Shown here one piece after another: positions 1-11,441 of a stretch of 24,560 nt of DNA. This stretch comes from Neoconidiobolus thromboides FSU 785. Its lineage: Eukaryota > Entomophthoromycota > Entomophthoromycetes > Entomophthorales > Neoconidiobolaceae. A program made the position numbers and the translations under genes. The notes beneath the pieces were generated by a model. The model did no database searches, was not told the origin of the DNA, and was given only the letters and a program-made list of their open reading frames with translations. Location of the stretch: positions 1 through 24,560 of the forward strand of contig MU626518.1 in assembly GCA_025603075.1 (NCBI GenBank), given 5' to 3'. Numbering within the stretch: position 1 is the first letter of the stretch; each line of letters begins with the position of its first letter.

Positions 1-333
1 ATTCTGAAGGACATTACCTCCCTGTTTTGATATCCATACTTGTTGGAGTATAAAAGAGATTCTAGAACATAGTAACTTGTGGCTTTTCAACTGAGTTATT
101 CCTTGATATATCATACATTCAATAAAGCCACTAAGTTTACTTAATAGTGTTTTATGTAGATTTTACATTACTATTGTCTATTCTATTTGTCTTACATAGT
201 CTGTAACATATTACTTGCTATTCTTCACAATTCAAGTATATCTTAATCACATAAACTAAGGCCTTTCAACTTACAGTATAGTCAACCAAGTAATAGCTGT
301 TTTTGACTCCAACCACCAAGTATCAGATTCCAC
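1..333. mobile_element. Truncated second copy of the 600-bp TIR element
   Basis: This stretch aligns base for base, apart from scattered substitutions, with the inside of the complete inverted-repeat element at 13892-14493 (matching roughly 14027-14355 there). The shared block includes the motifs GGAGTATAAAAGAGATT, AATAAAGCCACTAAGTTTAC and ACATTACTATTGTCTATT. The left terminal repeat would lie outside the window. The right terminal repeat is absent: at about position 333 the sequence changes abruptly into the 3' half of a GGGGATGT-type MITE. Most differences from the other copy are C/T or G/A. No open frame survives on either strand, so this copy is non-coding. Confidence 0.75.
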
Positions 334-380
334 AGTGGAAAGATTGTTAATAAAATTCTTAAACAAAAAAGTACATCCTT
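334..380 (+). mobile_element. MITE fragment (3' half), GGGGATGT family
   Basis: GTGGAAAGATTGTTAATAAA followed by a run ending in GTACATCC matches the right half of the 90-100 bp family seen complete at 20187-20283 and 14788-14880. The left half is missing and the fragment abuts the truncated TIR element directly. This suggests an insertion followed by deletion, or recombination between the two elements. Confidence 0.6.
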
Positions 381-2525
381 ATATTGATTTAAATTTTTAT
401 CTAATTTTTAAGTATGCTATTACTTAAAATTAGATATTTTTGTTATATTTATAACTATTGGATTTTAATAATATTTTGATGCCATGTTATTTTTAAAAGT
501 CAAAAATAATGAATAGTTATAATAAATACATGTTAGTAAAATTAGTTTAATAAGCTTAATTTTATTGCTAATTATTAACTTGATTTTTCACTCATTGTTT
601 TTTTGAAACCTCAAATAAAAGTAAAATTAAAAATTAAATCGTTCTTAAATTTTATCAAATTGCTTGGTTAAACTTATTTTTTAAATATTTAAATGAAATT
701 ACTGGACGAATTAATCTATGACTCTTCTGATTGATAATCAGCAATTAGCCCCATTAACTAAACTGACTTTTACAAAATTAAAAATTCCAACTTTCCTGAT
801 TTTTTTTGTCATAGTATATACACATCATAAGTAGTATGTATAAGAATTGAATACTAAATATGAAATAAATTCTATTTTTAGAAATAAAAGTCGAATTAGT
901 TAAAAAATATTATCTAATTAACATAGATTTGAAGTAGAAAAGTATAAAAAATGGAATAATTATCCAATCACTAGTAACTATTAAGAAAGTTAGTGACTAA
1001 ATATTCCATGCTCTAACAATTTCCCACTTTACCAAATTCAACTAGTTTTTAAAAGTAAACAAGACTTAGAGAAAAAAATTAATCATTAAATATAATGTAT
1101 CTTTTTTATGTAGAAAAGCAGCAGCTACTTGCTTGTAAAATTTGTTGATGCTATAATTTTGTTTCTTTACCGGATGGACTTGCTTAAGATTTCAGGTTAT
1201 TTTAAAAACTACATTATATTATTCTAACACTCATGACGTAGCTAGTTAAGTTTTTCAATATCTTAAATACCTACTTGATTTTTTTAACACAAAAAAAGCC
1301 CTTTGTTTTCTCAATACCTATGCTTAATTTGTCATTTACAATAAAATTAAAAATCGGAAAAATGTTGAGCCTTGATTGAAACTGGCTCATATAATGATTG
1401 CAGAAAAAATGTCGAAGAAACTAGTTGAGTGAAAAAGGATATGAGGACAAGGATAAAAAACATAGGGATAATGTAGTTTAAAAGACTGGTGCTCACTGTA
1501 CCCATTTTTATCTTTACAGATGCTAAGATTCTCCAATTTCGAATGTCATGTATAATATTAATAGCAACTTCACGTAAATTGTTTGAAAAAGTTGGGTTAT
1601 GATTTCAACCAGATTTGAGATAAAATTTAATGGTATTTTCGACTCAGTAGTTGAGGTATAGCAAGCATAATAGTTAAAATGCTCTTGAACATTTAAATCA
1701 GATGGTTGATGGACCAAAATTAGGATTTACATATGCATTTCTTGCTTAACTGTTCCTTTCGCTTTCATATTCTTATACATGTTCTAATTTTCACAATTTT
1801 TTAAAATACCAGTCTTTTTTAAGATCCTCAATGCCTTGTTTTCACTAATCTTATTCTAATTCTTGATAAAAAATATATGGTAAGATTAGTTTATTATTAT
1901 TTTTGTTAATTAGCCATGTTTAAAAATAAAAGTTAATTTAATTTTTATTCTAACTCTTTTTTATACACTTTCTATTGCTTTTTAATAACTATAGGGTGGA
2001 TTTATTTTTCATTTTGAATAAGAAACAATTTAAAACCCCCGTGTTTTTTTAAAAAGCGATCCGATATATTAACTCATCCAGTAATACTAAACAAAATAAA
2101 AAGAGAATAAAAATGGAACAGGTTTTAAAAAGCTAAAAATAGCTGAGACTAGCATTAACTATATTTAGCTTAATAGCTCTATTAAAAAAGCAGGATTTCC
2201 AAATCGAGTAAAAAAAACTATGTTTAGAATATCTGATCTCATTTATATCTAGTTTTTTTCTTAATAGGTTTTAAGTTTATTAAAAATTTAACGGAATTTG
2301 CTTACCTTTCCTTCCGCCTTTTAATTTTTAGTAGCTAAACCAATACTAACTCCTTGTATAACATATATCTATGAAAAAAAGGGAGGCAAAAACGAATTGC
2401 TATTAATAAATTTATTTATTTATTTACATTAAATGTAGATAGAGAGAGGATGTGACTAGGCCACTTTAAATAAAGGAAAAAAATTAACCAAACAAGCAAA
2501 AATAAATAGAATTCAAACTGGAAAC
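381..2525. other. Intergenic, no supported gene
   Basis: A/T-rich sequence with stop codons in all frames. The longest frame is 64 codons on the minus strand (1523-1717). It has a hydrophobic tail and no recognisable motif. Poly-A/T runs and a TATTTATTTATTTA tract (about 2409-2424) lie downstream of the zinc-finger gene's stop and may belong to its 3' untranslated region. I see no RNA gene or repeat here. Confidence 0.5.
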
Positions 2526-3305
2526 TTAAGCCTTTCTGCACTTTTTAGTCATACAGTGTCTACGCCATAGATCCTTACGATAAAATCTTTTATCACATGA
2601 AATACATTGGAATTTTCTAACTCCAGAGTGTATTTTCTTATGACGGGTAAGATCGTGATTTCTTAAAAAGGCACGATCGCATTGATCACAAGCGTATGGC
2701 TTACTACTGTCTTTAATGAATTTGACTGTATTTTTGTTTGAAGTGGATTGATTTTGTTGATGATTTAATAATATATTATTATTATTTAGTAGTGATTCTT
2801 CAATCATAGTTAAAGGGGATAAAGATCTATTTGAAACACTACTAAAATCAACATTTGGATTTGAGTTACAGTGTATATTGAAGGTGACAGAATTAGAATT
2901 AGAAGTGGAGTTATTATGGTTTATAGTATTGCTATATTGATTCATATAGGCCATGTTATCAAAAACTAAATCATTAAATAATAAATCGTTATTATTTTGC
3001 TGTTGATTAGGACTATAATTTAAATAATTTAAATTGTTATCTTCAGAGTTAAAAGGATTAAAAGTAGCGATGTTCGATGCTTCTTGTGGACTATACATAA
3101 GATAAGATAAATTGCTTGGAGATGAGTTATAATTTGAAAATGGGTTATTATAAGCCGAATTATCATTGGCATATTGTGGTTGATTTTCTATTTCTATTGG
3201 ATTACAAGGATAGTTATTATATTGAAGCTCGTATTCCCATTCTATGTAATCTTTATTTTGTAATGGATAACTTTCGTAAGTAGCTAATTCTAACATGTTA
3301 TTCAT
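2526..3305 (-). CDS. Swi5/Ace2-like C2H2 zinc-finger transcription factor
   Basis: Intronless frame of 259 codons that starts with ATG at 3305 (MNNMLELATYESYPL) and ends with TAA at 2526. Residues 1 to about 195 are low complexity, rich in Asn, Ser, Tyr and Gln, as in fungal activation domains. The C-terminus carries two zinc fingers. The first is canonical C-X2-C-X12-H-X3-H (CDQCDRAFLRNHDLTRHKKIH). The second is C-X2-C-X12-H-X5-C (CISCDKRF...RRHCMTKKC), where Cys replaces the last His. The FxRNHDLxRHK core of finger 1 and the Cys-terminated finger 2 resemble yeast Swi5/Ace2, nuclear regulators of cell-cycle and cell-separation genes. Crz1-like factors are an alternative. DNA-binding nuclear function is secure; the target genes are not. 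There is no close neighbour on either side, so it is probably transcribed alone. Confidence 0.85.
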   Translation of the reverse strand: MNNMLELATYESYPLQNKDYIEWEYELQYNNYPCNPIEIENQPQYANDNSAYNNPFSNYNSSPSNLSYLMYSPQEASNIATFNPFNSEDNNLNYLNYSPNQQQNNNDLLFNDLVFDNMAYMNQYSNTINHNNSTSNSNSVTFNIHCNSNPNVDFSSVSNRSLSPLTMIEESLLNNNNILLNHQQNQSTSNKNTVKFIKDSSKPYACDQCDRAFLRNHDLTRHKKIHSGVRKFQCISCDKRFYRKDLWRRHCMTKKCRKA

Positions 3306-3641
3306 CTTTGTATAGAGTGAAATATAATAAATAAGTTCTAAGTTTTAAAATGTTGATAAGATTTGAATAAATCTATTTTTTAATATTTGATTTTGATTCT
3401 TCATCTTGACTTTTTATACTTATCTTTTAATAATCTTTAACTTTCTTTATTTATTCATTTTATTATGCATGCCTGTCTTATAAAGCGAATAGATTCAACG
3501 TCAATTTTGATATGGACTAATTCGCATAAATTTTTAATGAACATGGTTTGTTATTAAATTAAATGATTAAATTTTTATTTTACCTATTTTTAGTAGAAAG
3601 TGAGACCAATTTAAAACGATAGATTTTTTCATTTTCATTTT

Positions 3642-3677
3642 TATTATTTCTATTATTTCTATTATTTCTATTATTTT
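3642..3677. repeat. 9-bp tandem repeat, TATTATTTC x 4
   Basis: Four head-to-tail copies of TATTATTTC, the last ending TTT. They lie about 340 bp upstream of the zinc-finger gene's start codon. Minisatellite-like; no function is evident. Confidence 0.85.
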
Positions 3678-4000
3678 TGTTTTTATATATCACATTTAAT
3701 AAATACATGTAATTAAAGCTGTTCTCCGTCGAATTATATCATTCAACTATAGTTTGAGTCTATTATTTAACTGGTTATAAATTATTACTCAAATGAAGTA
3801 ATTTACTTAATATAGGAATTTGTCTAGTAAAATTTAATATCACTTTGCTGATCATTAAGTGCATTTTTTGCAAAAAGTACCTCAATTTGTTATTTTATTA
3901 TTTACTACAATTCGGATACTTTATTTAATTAGTTTCACTCATTATTAACTAATTATATTGCTACTATTGAATAATTAATTTTATTAGGAATTTACTTAAT

Positions 4001-4043
4001 TGTTATTATTGTTATTGTTATTGTTACTGTTACTGTTACTATT
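4001..4043. repeat. Hexamer/trinucleotide tract (TGTTAT/TGTTAC)n
   Basis: A run alternating TGTTAT and then TGTTAC units, ending in TATTAAAG. It is non-coding: no long frame crosses it. Confidence 0.75.
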
Positions 4044-5837
4044 AAAGTTATTAGCTGATCAGTGATTAGTATTGATTTAACCCTTTATTTACTTCTATTT
4101 TTAATAATAAATTGATACTAAACCAAGCAGGACCAGACCAAATCTTTGATATTAATATTAAACTAATAACTATAATACAATTAATATATATATATATACA
4201 CCCATATTCTGTATTTATTTGTTTTTGTCATGGTTGTTTCTCGGTACCATTATGGGAATTATTGATCTATTTTTTACTAATAAAATAATATACAATATCA
4301 TTAAACATTTAAGTTTAAAGAATAGGTGTAAACAATGTACGATTAAGGTTAAACCAAATAAATGATTTGGAAAGAAAGAATAAGTTTATCTAATCGTTTC
4401 ATCTAGTATCCAATAGCCTATCCTGATTTTTAACAGTATTAATCTATACATGTTAGTATCAAATACCACTGTAGTTATTTTTATCTTACAAGTTTCACTA
4501 TAATATATTATTATTTTATTCAAATATATCTGAGCTTATAATTACGTATTATTTTGCTTAAATGGTTCTAATTTTACTAATTGACGCTGATTATGAGGTA
4601 GTTTTATGGATTATTAATCTTTTCATGGAGATTTGTAAGATTGTTACTAATATCCTTGTAGTAATACTATAGCAATTAATATACTAATAAACTTATTGTT
4701 AAGGTTTAGCAATTAGTAACTAATGGATTTATTAGTAAATTGCTAAGAGCAAGGCTTTGAATAAAAAAACTTGGTTCATTTGTTCAATGTCCATGAAATC
4801 TGTACTTTAATTTAATATCTTTAATAGATACTTTAGATTATGGCTTAAGAATTCAAAAAATTTCAGATTACTAAATAAAGCTTTTAAACTTAAATTTAAA
4901 TATTAAAATATTTTCGGTTTTAGAAAAATTAACTGTTAATTACTAAATTCATTTTGATATATTTTCAGGCCCAAAAAGTGGATGATTTATATTCTCCTTT
5001 TTTAAAAAAATATAGTATTTTCTATATTTAGTTGTTATTTTAATAATAGAATAATCTCATGTTTAACTTAAAGTTGTTTAGGAACCATCAGATTTTAAAT
5101 AACGGAATAAAAGGGTCTTCTTGAGAGATCGAATTTTCCGCCCCTACAGTCTAATCTTTATTCAATAGTAAATTATTATTTTATGATATTAAAATTATTT
5201 AAATACACATATGTGTTTTAATTAGCTTTTATTATTCCCTTCAAACTTTTTATAAAAAGGGATTTTAGCCAATGAAATGCCAACTTATTAGTTTGGATTC
5301 AAATTAATGTAAATTTTTTGTGCTCAATTTTCGTTGATTTGATTAGAAAATATCGATAAGCTTAAAGTGCAATTAAAATGCATAATGGCAAATAGTAGCA
5401 ATGTGCTTAAACTTGATCTTGGAAATCTGCAATTCATTTATATTTCAAAGATATTAAAAATAATGAATATAAAGCTATTTTTTGATGAGTTTCCGATTCG
5501 AAAGAAGGTTTATTTTTAGCAGTGTTTTGTCTATTTAAGGTTAAAATTCGAATCTTTCAATGTCTTTGAAGCCTATTTTTATTGTCAAAGCTCATGTGCT
5601 GTTATAGTTGAGTGAAACTCAGGGGGTGGTTTAGTAAAGAAATCTTAATTTTAGTCTTTTTTATAACTAAAGTTTCAAACTTTAGCTAATTTACTTTTTT
5701 GAAAAAAAAATTGAGCAAAAGTATTTTTGGTTTCATCTTAGCTTTAAAATGATAAAAACTGATTTTTATTAAAATGGTAGCAATTCGCCTTTTGTTTTGT
5801 TATTTCATTGATTATTGCTACATTAATCTATTATTTA

Positions 5838-5870
5838 ATATTCATATTCATATTCATATCATATTCATAC
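5838..5870. repeat. (TATTCA)n tandem tract
   Basis: Three perfect copies of ATTCAT followed by imperfect copies (ATCATATTCATAC). A short A/T-rich hexamer tract in otherwise featureless intergenic DNA. Confidence 0.75.
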
Positions 5871-6606
5871 TCTAGATTCTATAAAAGAATATGTTTGCGT
5901 TTTAGTACCACTACTTTTAATAAATCGATGATAACTAAGCAATATGTTGAATGGTATGAATAGCAAAACAATTTATTTATTATACAAAATGACACTTATT
6001 TTTTATTCTAGTTTTCATATTTCCCCGGTAATTATATTATAACTACTCTTAACGTGATATAACAACTTTCTATTAGCGCTGGAGTTATAACTCTATAGTA
6101 TAAATTAGGCAATTTGATAAATTATGCCAAATCAACATGTTTTTAAATACTAAAACACTAAAAATTGGGAGATAATTTGTTAGTGATGTCAATTTTAACT
6201 ATAATTTCTCACTTATGTGTATTTCTTTTTACTTTAAAACTATAATTCAGATAAACGCATCAATGCAAGCTAGTAATTATTCATTATAGAAAATATCTAA
6301 ACAACCAATTTAATGAGAGTAGTTAAACTTATATATAATATTTGAACTATATGAAGGTATTATTATTATCAGAAAAGCCGAAATGTTATTTTAAAAAGCT
6401 CCTTTGTAATTTAAAATTATTCTTATTTAATATTTATTCCATTTAGAGTTTCATTTCATATTGAACATAATCAGCTATAAAAGAGTGGTAAATCGAAAAG
6501 CTTAAATATGTAAATAGTTACTTTATTTACATATTTTATGACTATAAACTGGCTCATTGTTTAGATAATATGGATAAATAGATAAGGGGTAATTCAAACC
6601 TAGGTT

Positions 6607-6721
6607 CAACTTTTTGCCGATTTTGACCTTTTGCTAAAGTTGTAAAAAGTAAAAAAGAGTGATTTTCATACCATTTTTGCATTAATTTACAACTTTTTCA
6701 AAATCAAAGACGAAAAGTTGC
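6607..6721. repeat. Imperfect inverted repeat, arms of about 35 nt
   Basis: The left arm (6607-6645) begins CAACTTTTTG and ends AAGTTGTAA. The right arm (6687-6721) is its approximate reverse complement, beginning TTACAACTTT and ending AAAAGTTG. The ends of the arms match best and the middle needs a gap of a few bases. The spacer is about 41 nt. It could be a small palindromic element or a foldback relic. Confidence 0.55.
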
Positions 6722-7269
6722 ATCTTGTTTAAAACTAATTCATGCAATGCTTTTTAGCTTAATATTAACTTCACTTTCTTCTTATAACGCTCAAATTTGA
6801 GTTTGTTATATTATTTTCTGTATTAAGTACAAACTTTAATGCTATTATAAAAATTGCTATTGCTTTTAAATGATAATTAGATAAACCCAAGTTTATTTCA
6901 AGTTTCCTAAATTGAGTAAGCTAAAGTTTACACATTACTTAACTATTGCATATAATATATAATAGCATGTTTGGGAGGTGAAAGTTAGCTTGGTTACTTA
7001 TTTATGAAAGCCAAATAAATTTGTTTGGTTACTTTAAATGATATTTACTTGTCTCTCTTCATAATTTTTGCAAACTCAATTTTAGTCCTTTGCCTACCAC
7101 ATAATTCAAAAAAACAATAACTGCATAAATACACAGACTATTTTGGCGATAATTTACTCCAATTAAATCCCTGTTCGTATCTTTCTTTTTTTAGACAGAT
7201 TCAATACGGTAAAAGTATAGGAATGCAACAGTAGCAAACTATTTAGCAAAGTGTTTTTTAAACAAAATA

Positions 7270-7363
7270 AGATGTATTTTTGTTTAAGAATTTTATTAAC
7301 AGTTTTTCCACTCAAATAGTATTCAAAAGATAGAAAAAGTAATGAAGCCAATAAAACATCCTC
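7270..7363 (-). mobile_element. GGGGATGT-family MITE, reverse orientation
   Basis: A near-complete copy read on the minus strand. It runs from GATGTATTTTTG on the left, through TTTTTCCACTCAAATAGT, to AACATCCTC on the right. Flanking AAATA occurs immediately on both sides and may be a target duplication, although A/T-rich surroundings make this weak. The element lies about 470 bp upstream of the carboxypeptidase start codon. It also supplies most of a meaningless 79-codon frame on the minus strand. Confidence 0.75.
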
Positions 7364-7773
7364 AAATAATGTTTTGTAAAACACGATTTCTAGTGGAATC
7401 AATAATAACCTATTTTTTATAAATAAATAAAAAACAAATGAAAGATTTAACAGAATAGTTACAATTATTGTAGTTTAGGTAATTGCTTATTTAAGAGAAA
7501 AAGTTATACTGTATTATGTTAAAAGATAGAGAGATCAAGGTTTAAAAAAAACTAATTATACAAGTAATTTGGATAAAATTACTGTTAAAAAAGTCAAAAA
7601 AGAGTTGTAACAGCTATAATGTGGCTTTTGTTAAAGCGATAACTAAGCCAAATGGTTAGCGTCAAGAAATAAAGGTGGCGTCTATAAATTCAGTTTGTAA
7701 AATTAAAATAGTAAATTATTCAGTTAAAATTATGTTATCACCTTTAAGTATCGGAAATATAAGTGTAATAACA

Positions 7774-7780
7774 TATAAAT
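7774..7780 (+). promoter_or_regulatory. Possible TATA box of the carboxypeptidase gene
   Basis: TATAAAT lies 49-55 bp upstream of the start codon at 7829, on the coding strand. A/T-rich DNA yields such matches by chance, so support is positional only. Confidence 0.25.
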
Positions 7781-7828
7781 AATGATACTTATAGAACTAG
7801 TATTATTTATTTTTAAAAAATTAATTAA

Positions 7829-9526
7829 ATGAAACTAACAAATCAAGGAATAATATTTTACATTGCAATAATATTACCAATTGTCATATCAATGAATTAT
7901 AATAATTATAGTTTACTTCGAATTTATTATAATAGTCAACTAAAAGGATTTACTACCTCACGTCAATTCTTTGATCATTTAATCGATTTTATTGAAAATA
8001 ACAATGATAACGATAGAAATTCCAATGACGCTAATGCTGATAACAATCAACATCGATGGAAAGAAATATATAACGAACAAATGGACGTAATAATAAAACA
8101 AGAAGAACAAGGGAGACTCATGGAATACATAAAAAATAAAGATATAGAGCATAAAGTAATCATTTCAAATTTAGGTAAAACAATAGAAGATCAACAAAAT
8201 CAACAAGCTCAACTAAAAAGAAAGTTTATTATGACTAATAGAAATAGAAACAAAAGTAAAAATAGTACGCTACCATTAAAAGAGCAGTCATTTTTTAATA
8301 TGTATTCAAACTATGACGCTATATACACTTATTTTCAAGATTATAAATCACTAACGATTGGTCATTCATATTTGAATTTACCTATTAAAGTTTTTCATAA
8401 CCAGGCTATGGATAATAAGAAACCTATTATTTTAATTCAAGGAGGAATTCATGCTAGAGGTAGTTTAATTTATTAGTTTTTTTCTATATACTAATAGTTG
8501 ATAGAATGGATAAGTGTTGTAAGTACAATGTTTATAATGACAAAGCAGTTTGATATTTAATATAATAGGCAGTAGTGACATATTTAATGAAAAACATTTT
8601 TTCACCTAAAGAATCCGAATATACAGAGCAAATTGAATTGATCAATCAAAAATTCAATATTGTATTCTTACCTGTCCTAAATATCGATGGGTACAATTAT
8701 AGTTTCAAAAAAGATAGACTATGGAGAAAAAATAGGCAGACTATTAATGGAAGGAATAAGAGGAAGAGCAGAAACTGTGTTGGTATTGTAAGTAGTTCAA
8801 ATAATATTTATTAATCATTATTGAAACTAATTGTTTATTTTAACAGGATTTGAATAGAAATTGGGTAAAGCAAAAAATAGCTAATAAAATAATGACACAT
8901 TTAATAATACTTTAATAGTCTTTTCATTGGGATACTAAAAACAACAAAGAACCATGTCAAGAATCGTATAATGGTAATTCACCCTTCGAAGCCGTTGAAC
9001 TTCAACATTTAAAACAGTTTTTACTAAATCAAACGAATATAATAAGTTATATTGATTTTCATGCCTACGGCCAATTATTTATGTATCCTTATGGATACAC
9101 ATGTGATGTGAAAGTAAGCTGATTTACTTTGAATAAGAATGAATTAAAGTTTTTATTACTTTTATTAGAACAATACTAGAGTGAATAACTTACATCAAGT
9201 TGGGTTAGCCTCAATTGATAGGATTCAACAAGTCCATCATCGAAAATATAAGTTAGGTTCGGTCTGTAATACTATTTATAAGGCGGCAGGTGGCGGAGTC
9301 GATTGGTAATTATACTTTTTATCTAGAATAATTTAGTAGATAAACTTTAATTAGGGCATTTCATGAAGCTAATATCAAATATCCATATGCAATTGAATTA
9401 CGCGGTAATCATGAAGAAGATTATGGGTTTTTATTACCTAGTCAACAAATTATACCCACAGCTGAAGAAACTTTGCTCGGCTTAATTGAAGGGTTTAAAA
9501 AAATGCGTCAGCTTGAAGAACTATAA
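7829..9526 (+). CDS. Secreted zinc metallocarboxypeptidase, family M14A
   Basis: Exons: 7829-8459, 8505-8518, 8569-8787, 8847-8864, 8919-9113, 9169-9305, 9355-9526. The product is 461 aa. Introns are 45-59 nt with GT..AG ends, and all phases agree. Residues 8-21 form a hydrophobic signal peptide. Residues 22 to about 150 are Asn- and Gln/Lys-rich with a coiled-coil-like stretch, and sit where the inhibitory propeptide should be. The catalytic domain keeps zinc ligands His208 and Glu211 (HAREW), Arg268 (WRKNR), Asn291-Arg292 (LNRNW), zinc His342 (FHAYGQ), Tyr396 and catalytic Glu419 (IELRG). Val403 in GGGVDW occupies the specificity position that is Ile in CPA and Asp in CPB, suggesting preference for hydrophobic C-terminal residues. 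Unlike Ecm14-type pseudo-enzymes, the active site is intact. It likely acts outside the cell or in the vacuole on peptides. Confidence 0.93.
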
Positions 9527-11010
9527 TCTTAGTTCTATTTGAGTATATTTACTTTTGAAATCATACTTAAGAATAATATAGTTTAATATAAAATTATGCT
9601 GTAATGAGGTATTTGTTTATCAACTATAAATAGTAATACCAAACGATTATAAATGGCGAGATAGTTGGACGATCACCTCTATATTAAGCAACTTACTTAA
9701 AAAGCTATAAACTTTGATTATTTTTTTGAGTTTACTAGAAATGTTTTTAGCTTAATTTAAAACTTATGGTTTTAACTTATGTTGAAATTGTTAGTTCACT
9801 TTTATCATTAAAACATAGTTTTTGTATCATAGATAATTTTAACATTATTCTTCGCTTCTTTTTCTATATTTAATGAAGACAAATTTAAAAATGTTATTTT
9901 TAAAGTCAATGTTAATAATAAGTTTTAAATAATAGTGTGATTCAAAAGATGGGAAAAACTTAAATTTGAGTTACAGACTCATAACTATTAAAAAAGAAAA
10001 GTTCCGCTGCTTCGTAGTTTTTCATTATGATGATCTTTCACCAAATTAGTGCAATAGTTTATATATTTATATTTCAAGTTACACCATTTTGTTTTTTAAT
10101 AATAGTTTTATAATTTGAGATGCTATAGTTATATAAAAAATTTGAATGCTATTGTTAGAAAAAACAATTTTATAAGGGAAATAGCAGTACAAAGCTTTGT
10201 GATAGAAAGGGTCATAACCTCTCATTAAGAAATTCTATTTTTTAAATCGATACAAAGCATCAATGTGTTTTATTTCCGGAATAAGTTTAAGGTATAAGAT
10301 TAGATAAAATTAAGGAGAAAGAAAGTAGTGACATTAAGTTAAATTATGGTATTATCCTAAACTGTAATTTTTATATTCCAACATTTTATTTAATTTATGC
10401 CGCATAACATTAGAAATTATTAAATATTAATAAAAAATTATTAAAGAATATAAAAAGTTAATTTTTAAGAAAATAAGTAGCTAACTGAATGACATCTAAG
10501 GCAAACAAATACTTTCAAATAGACTTGTTTCTGTTTATTTTATACTAATGATTGATTTTAAACAAATAACTCATTATGATTTCAGCTTCAATTAGACTTA
10601 TTCAAATTTGCAGTAAATGGTAAAGTATACCCCACTTTAATAAAAAAAACGTATAAATTCTCTTTTTAAAATATTAAATATTAAAAATAAAAATTATTTC
10701 GTTTTATAAAATGTATATATAAGATTGTATTAAAAATTATTTACTATTTGGTTCTTATTAAAAATGCGATTTTTTAATTATATAGATTTCTTGCAATTTA
10801 AAGTGTAATAAGTTTTATGCCTTGAAGGCTTATGATTAATAAGAATATTCCAAACTATAGCAATGTGACAAAATTATTGAATATCATTAAATTTAAAGAA
10901 CATTTAAAGGTAGTAAGCTCACAATATAACAACAAACAATATGATTGAACTGGGCTTTTTTGTTGTAGAGATTTTTTTTGTAATTTGACAAGCTCAAAAA
11001 ATAAACATTT
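9527..11010. other. Intergenic, no supported gene
   Basis: A/T-rich DNA downstream of the carboxypeptidase stop. Several A/T-rich stretches could serve as polyadenylation signals, for example ATATAAAATT near 9585. I see no exon-like stretch, RNA gene or repeat until the cluster of small mobile elements that begins at 11011. Confidence 0.45.
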
Positions 11011-11109
11011 GAAGATGTTTTTTTTGGTTTTATTACTTTTTCCATTTTTTGAGCGTTATTTGAGTGGAGATTTTATCAGCAAAACTCTCAAACAAAAAAA
11101 TACATCCCC
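11011..11109 (+). mobile_element. GGGGATGT-family MITE, forward
   Basis: Starts GAAGATGTTTTTTTTGG (a mutated GGGGATGT end), contains ATTACTTTTTCCATTTTTTG and GCGTTATTTGAG, and ends AAATACATCCCC. It is about 99 bp. ATTTG flanks the left end and ATTTTG the right. A 66-codon frame that starts inside it is an artefact of the element. Confidence 0.8.
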
Positions 11110-11222
11110 ATTTTGTTACTACTCCTGAAATAGATGACTCGTTTTATCATTACATTCAAATTTTCCAATGGGGATTATTAGTTTGTTATTCCTACAGGAT
11201 TATAAAACACTTTCATTTTTAT

Positions 11223-11278
11223 GTGGATGTATTTAAGAGTTTTACAATTTTTCCACTTGCATAACACTTTTGAACCTT
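11223..11278 (-). mobile_element. Decayed MITE fragment, reverse
   Basis: GTGGATGTATTTAAGAG, then TTTTTCCACTTGCATAACAC, then TTTTGAACC resembles the left half of the reverse-oriented copies (for example 7270-7363), with small deletions. The distal end is lost. A weak match, 114 bp from the neighbouring full copy. Confidence 0.4.
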
Positions 11279-11441
11279 AAAACCCAGTCTTGAAGTAGCC
11301 ACCAATGTTAAAATTAATTTTTTTTATATGACCTCAGATGTTATATTCTTTTAAATCTTTAATTAAAACCATTTGTTTTTTAATCCCAAAATGCTATCTA
11401 TAGGTTCTCTAACTAACTATTTGTAAAAATTATAGATATAT

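Larger units (their letters stand above)
3306..7269. other. Long intergenic region, no supported gene
   Basis: About 4 kb of A/T-rich sequence with frequent stops in every frame. It holds the promoter side of the zinc-finger gene (from 3306 rightward), three short simple-sequence tracts (3642-3677, 4001-4043, 5838-5870), an (AT)n stretch near 4182-4199 and an imperfect inverted repeat at 6607-6721. I found no exon-like segments bounded by plausible splice sites and no RNA gene. Confidence 0.5.

Noticed and set aside
1-333. C-terminal part of a Ty1/copia polyprotein on the minus strand
   Set aside because: I translated the reverse complement looking for RNase H wording; stops interrupt all frames and no motif is convincing in either copy.
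1523-1717. 64-codon minus-strand frame
   Set aside because: It has no motif, no splice-linked neighbours and the composition of chance A/T-rich translation.
7163-7402. 79-codon minus-strand frame
   Set aside because: Most of it is translation of the reverse-oriented MITE at 7270-7363.
11064-11264. 66-codon plus-strand frame
   Set aside because: It starts inside a MITE and runs through a second decayed fragment; no protein motif.
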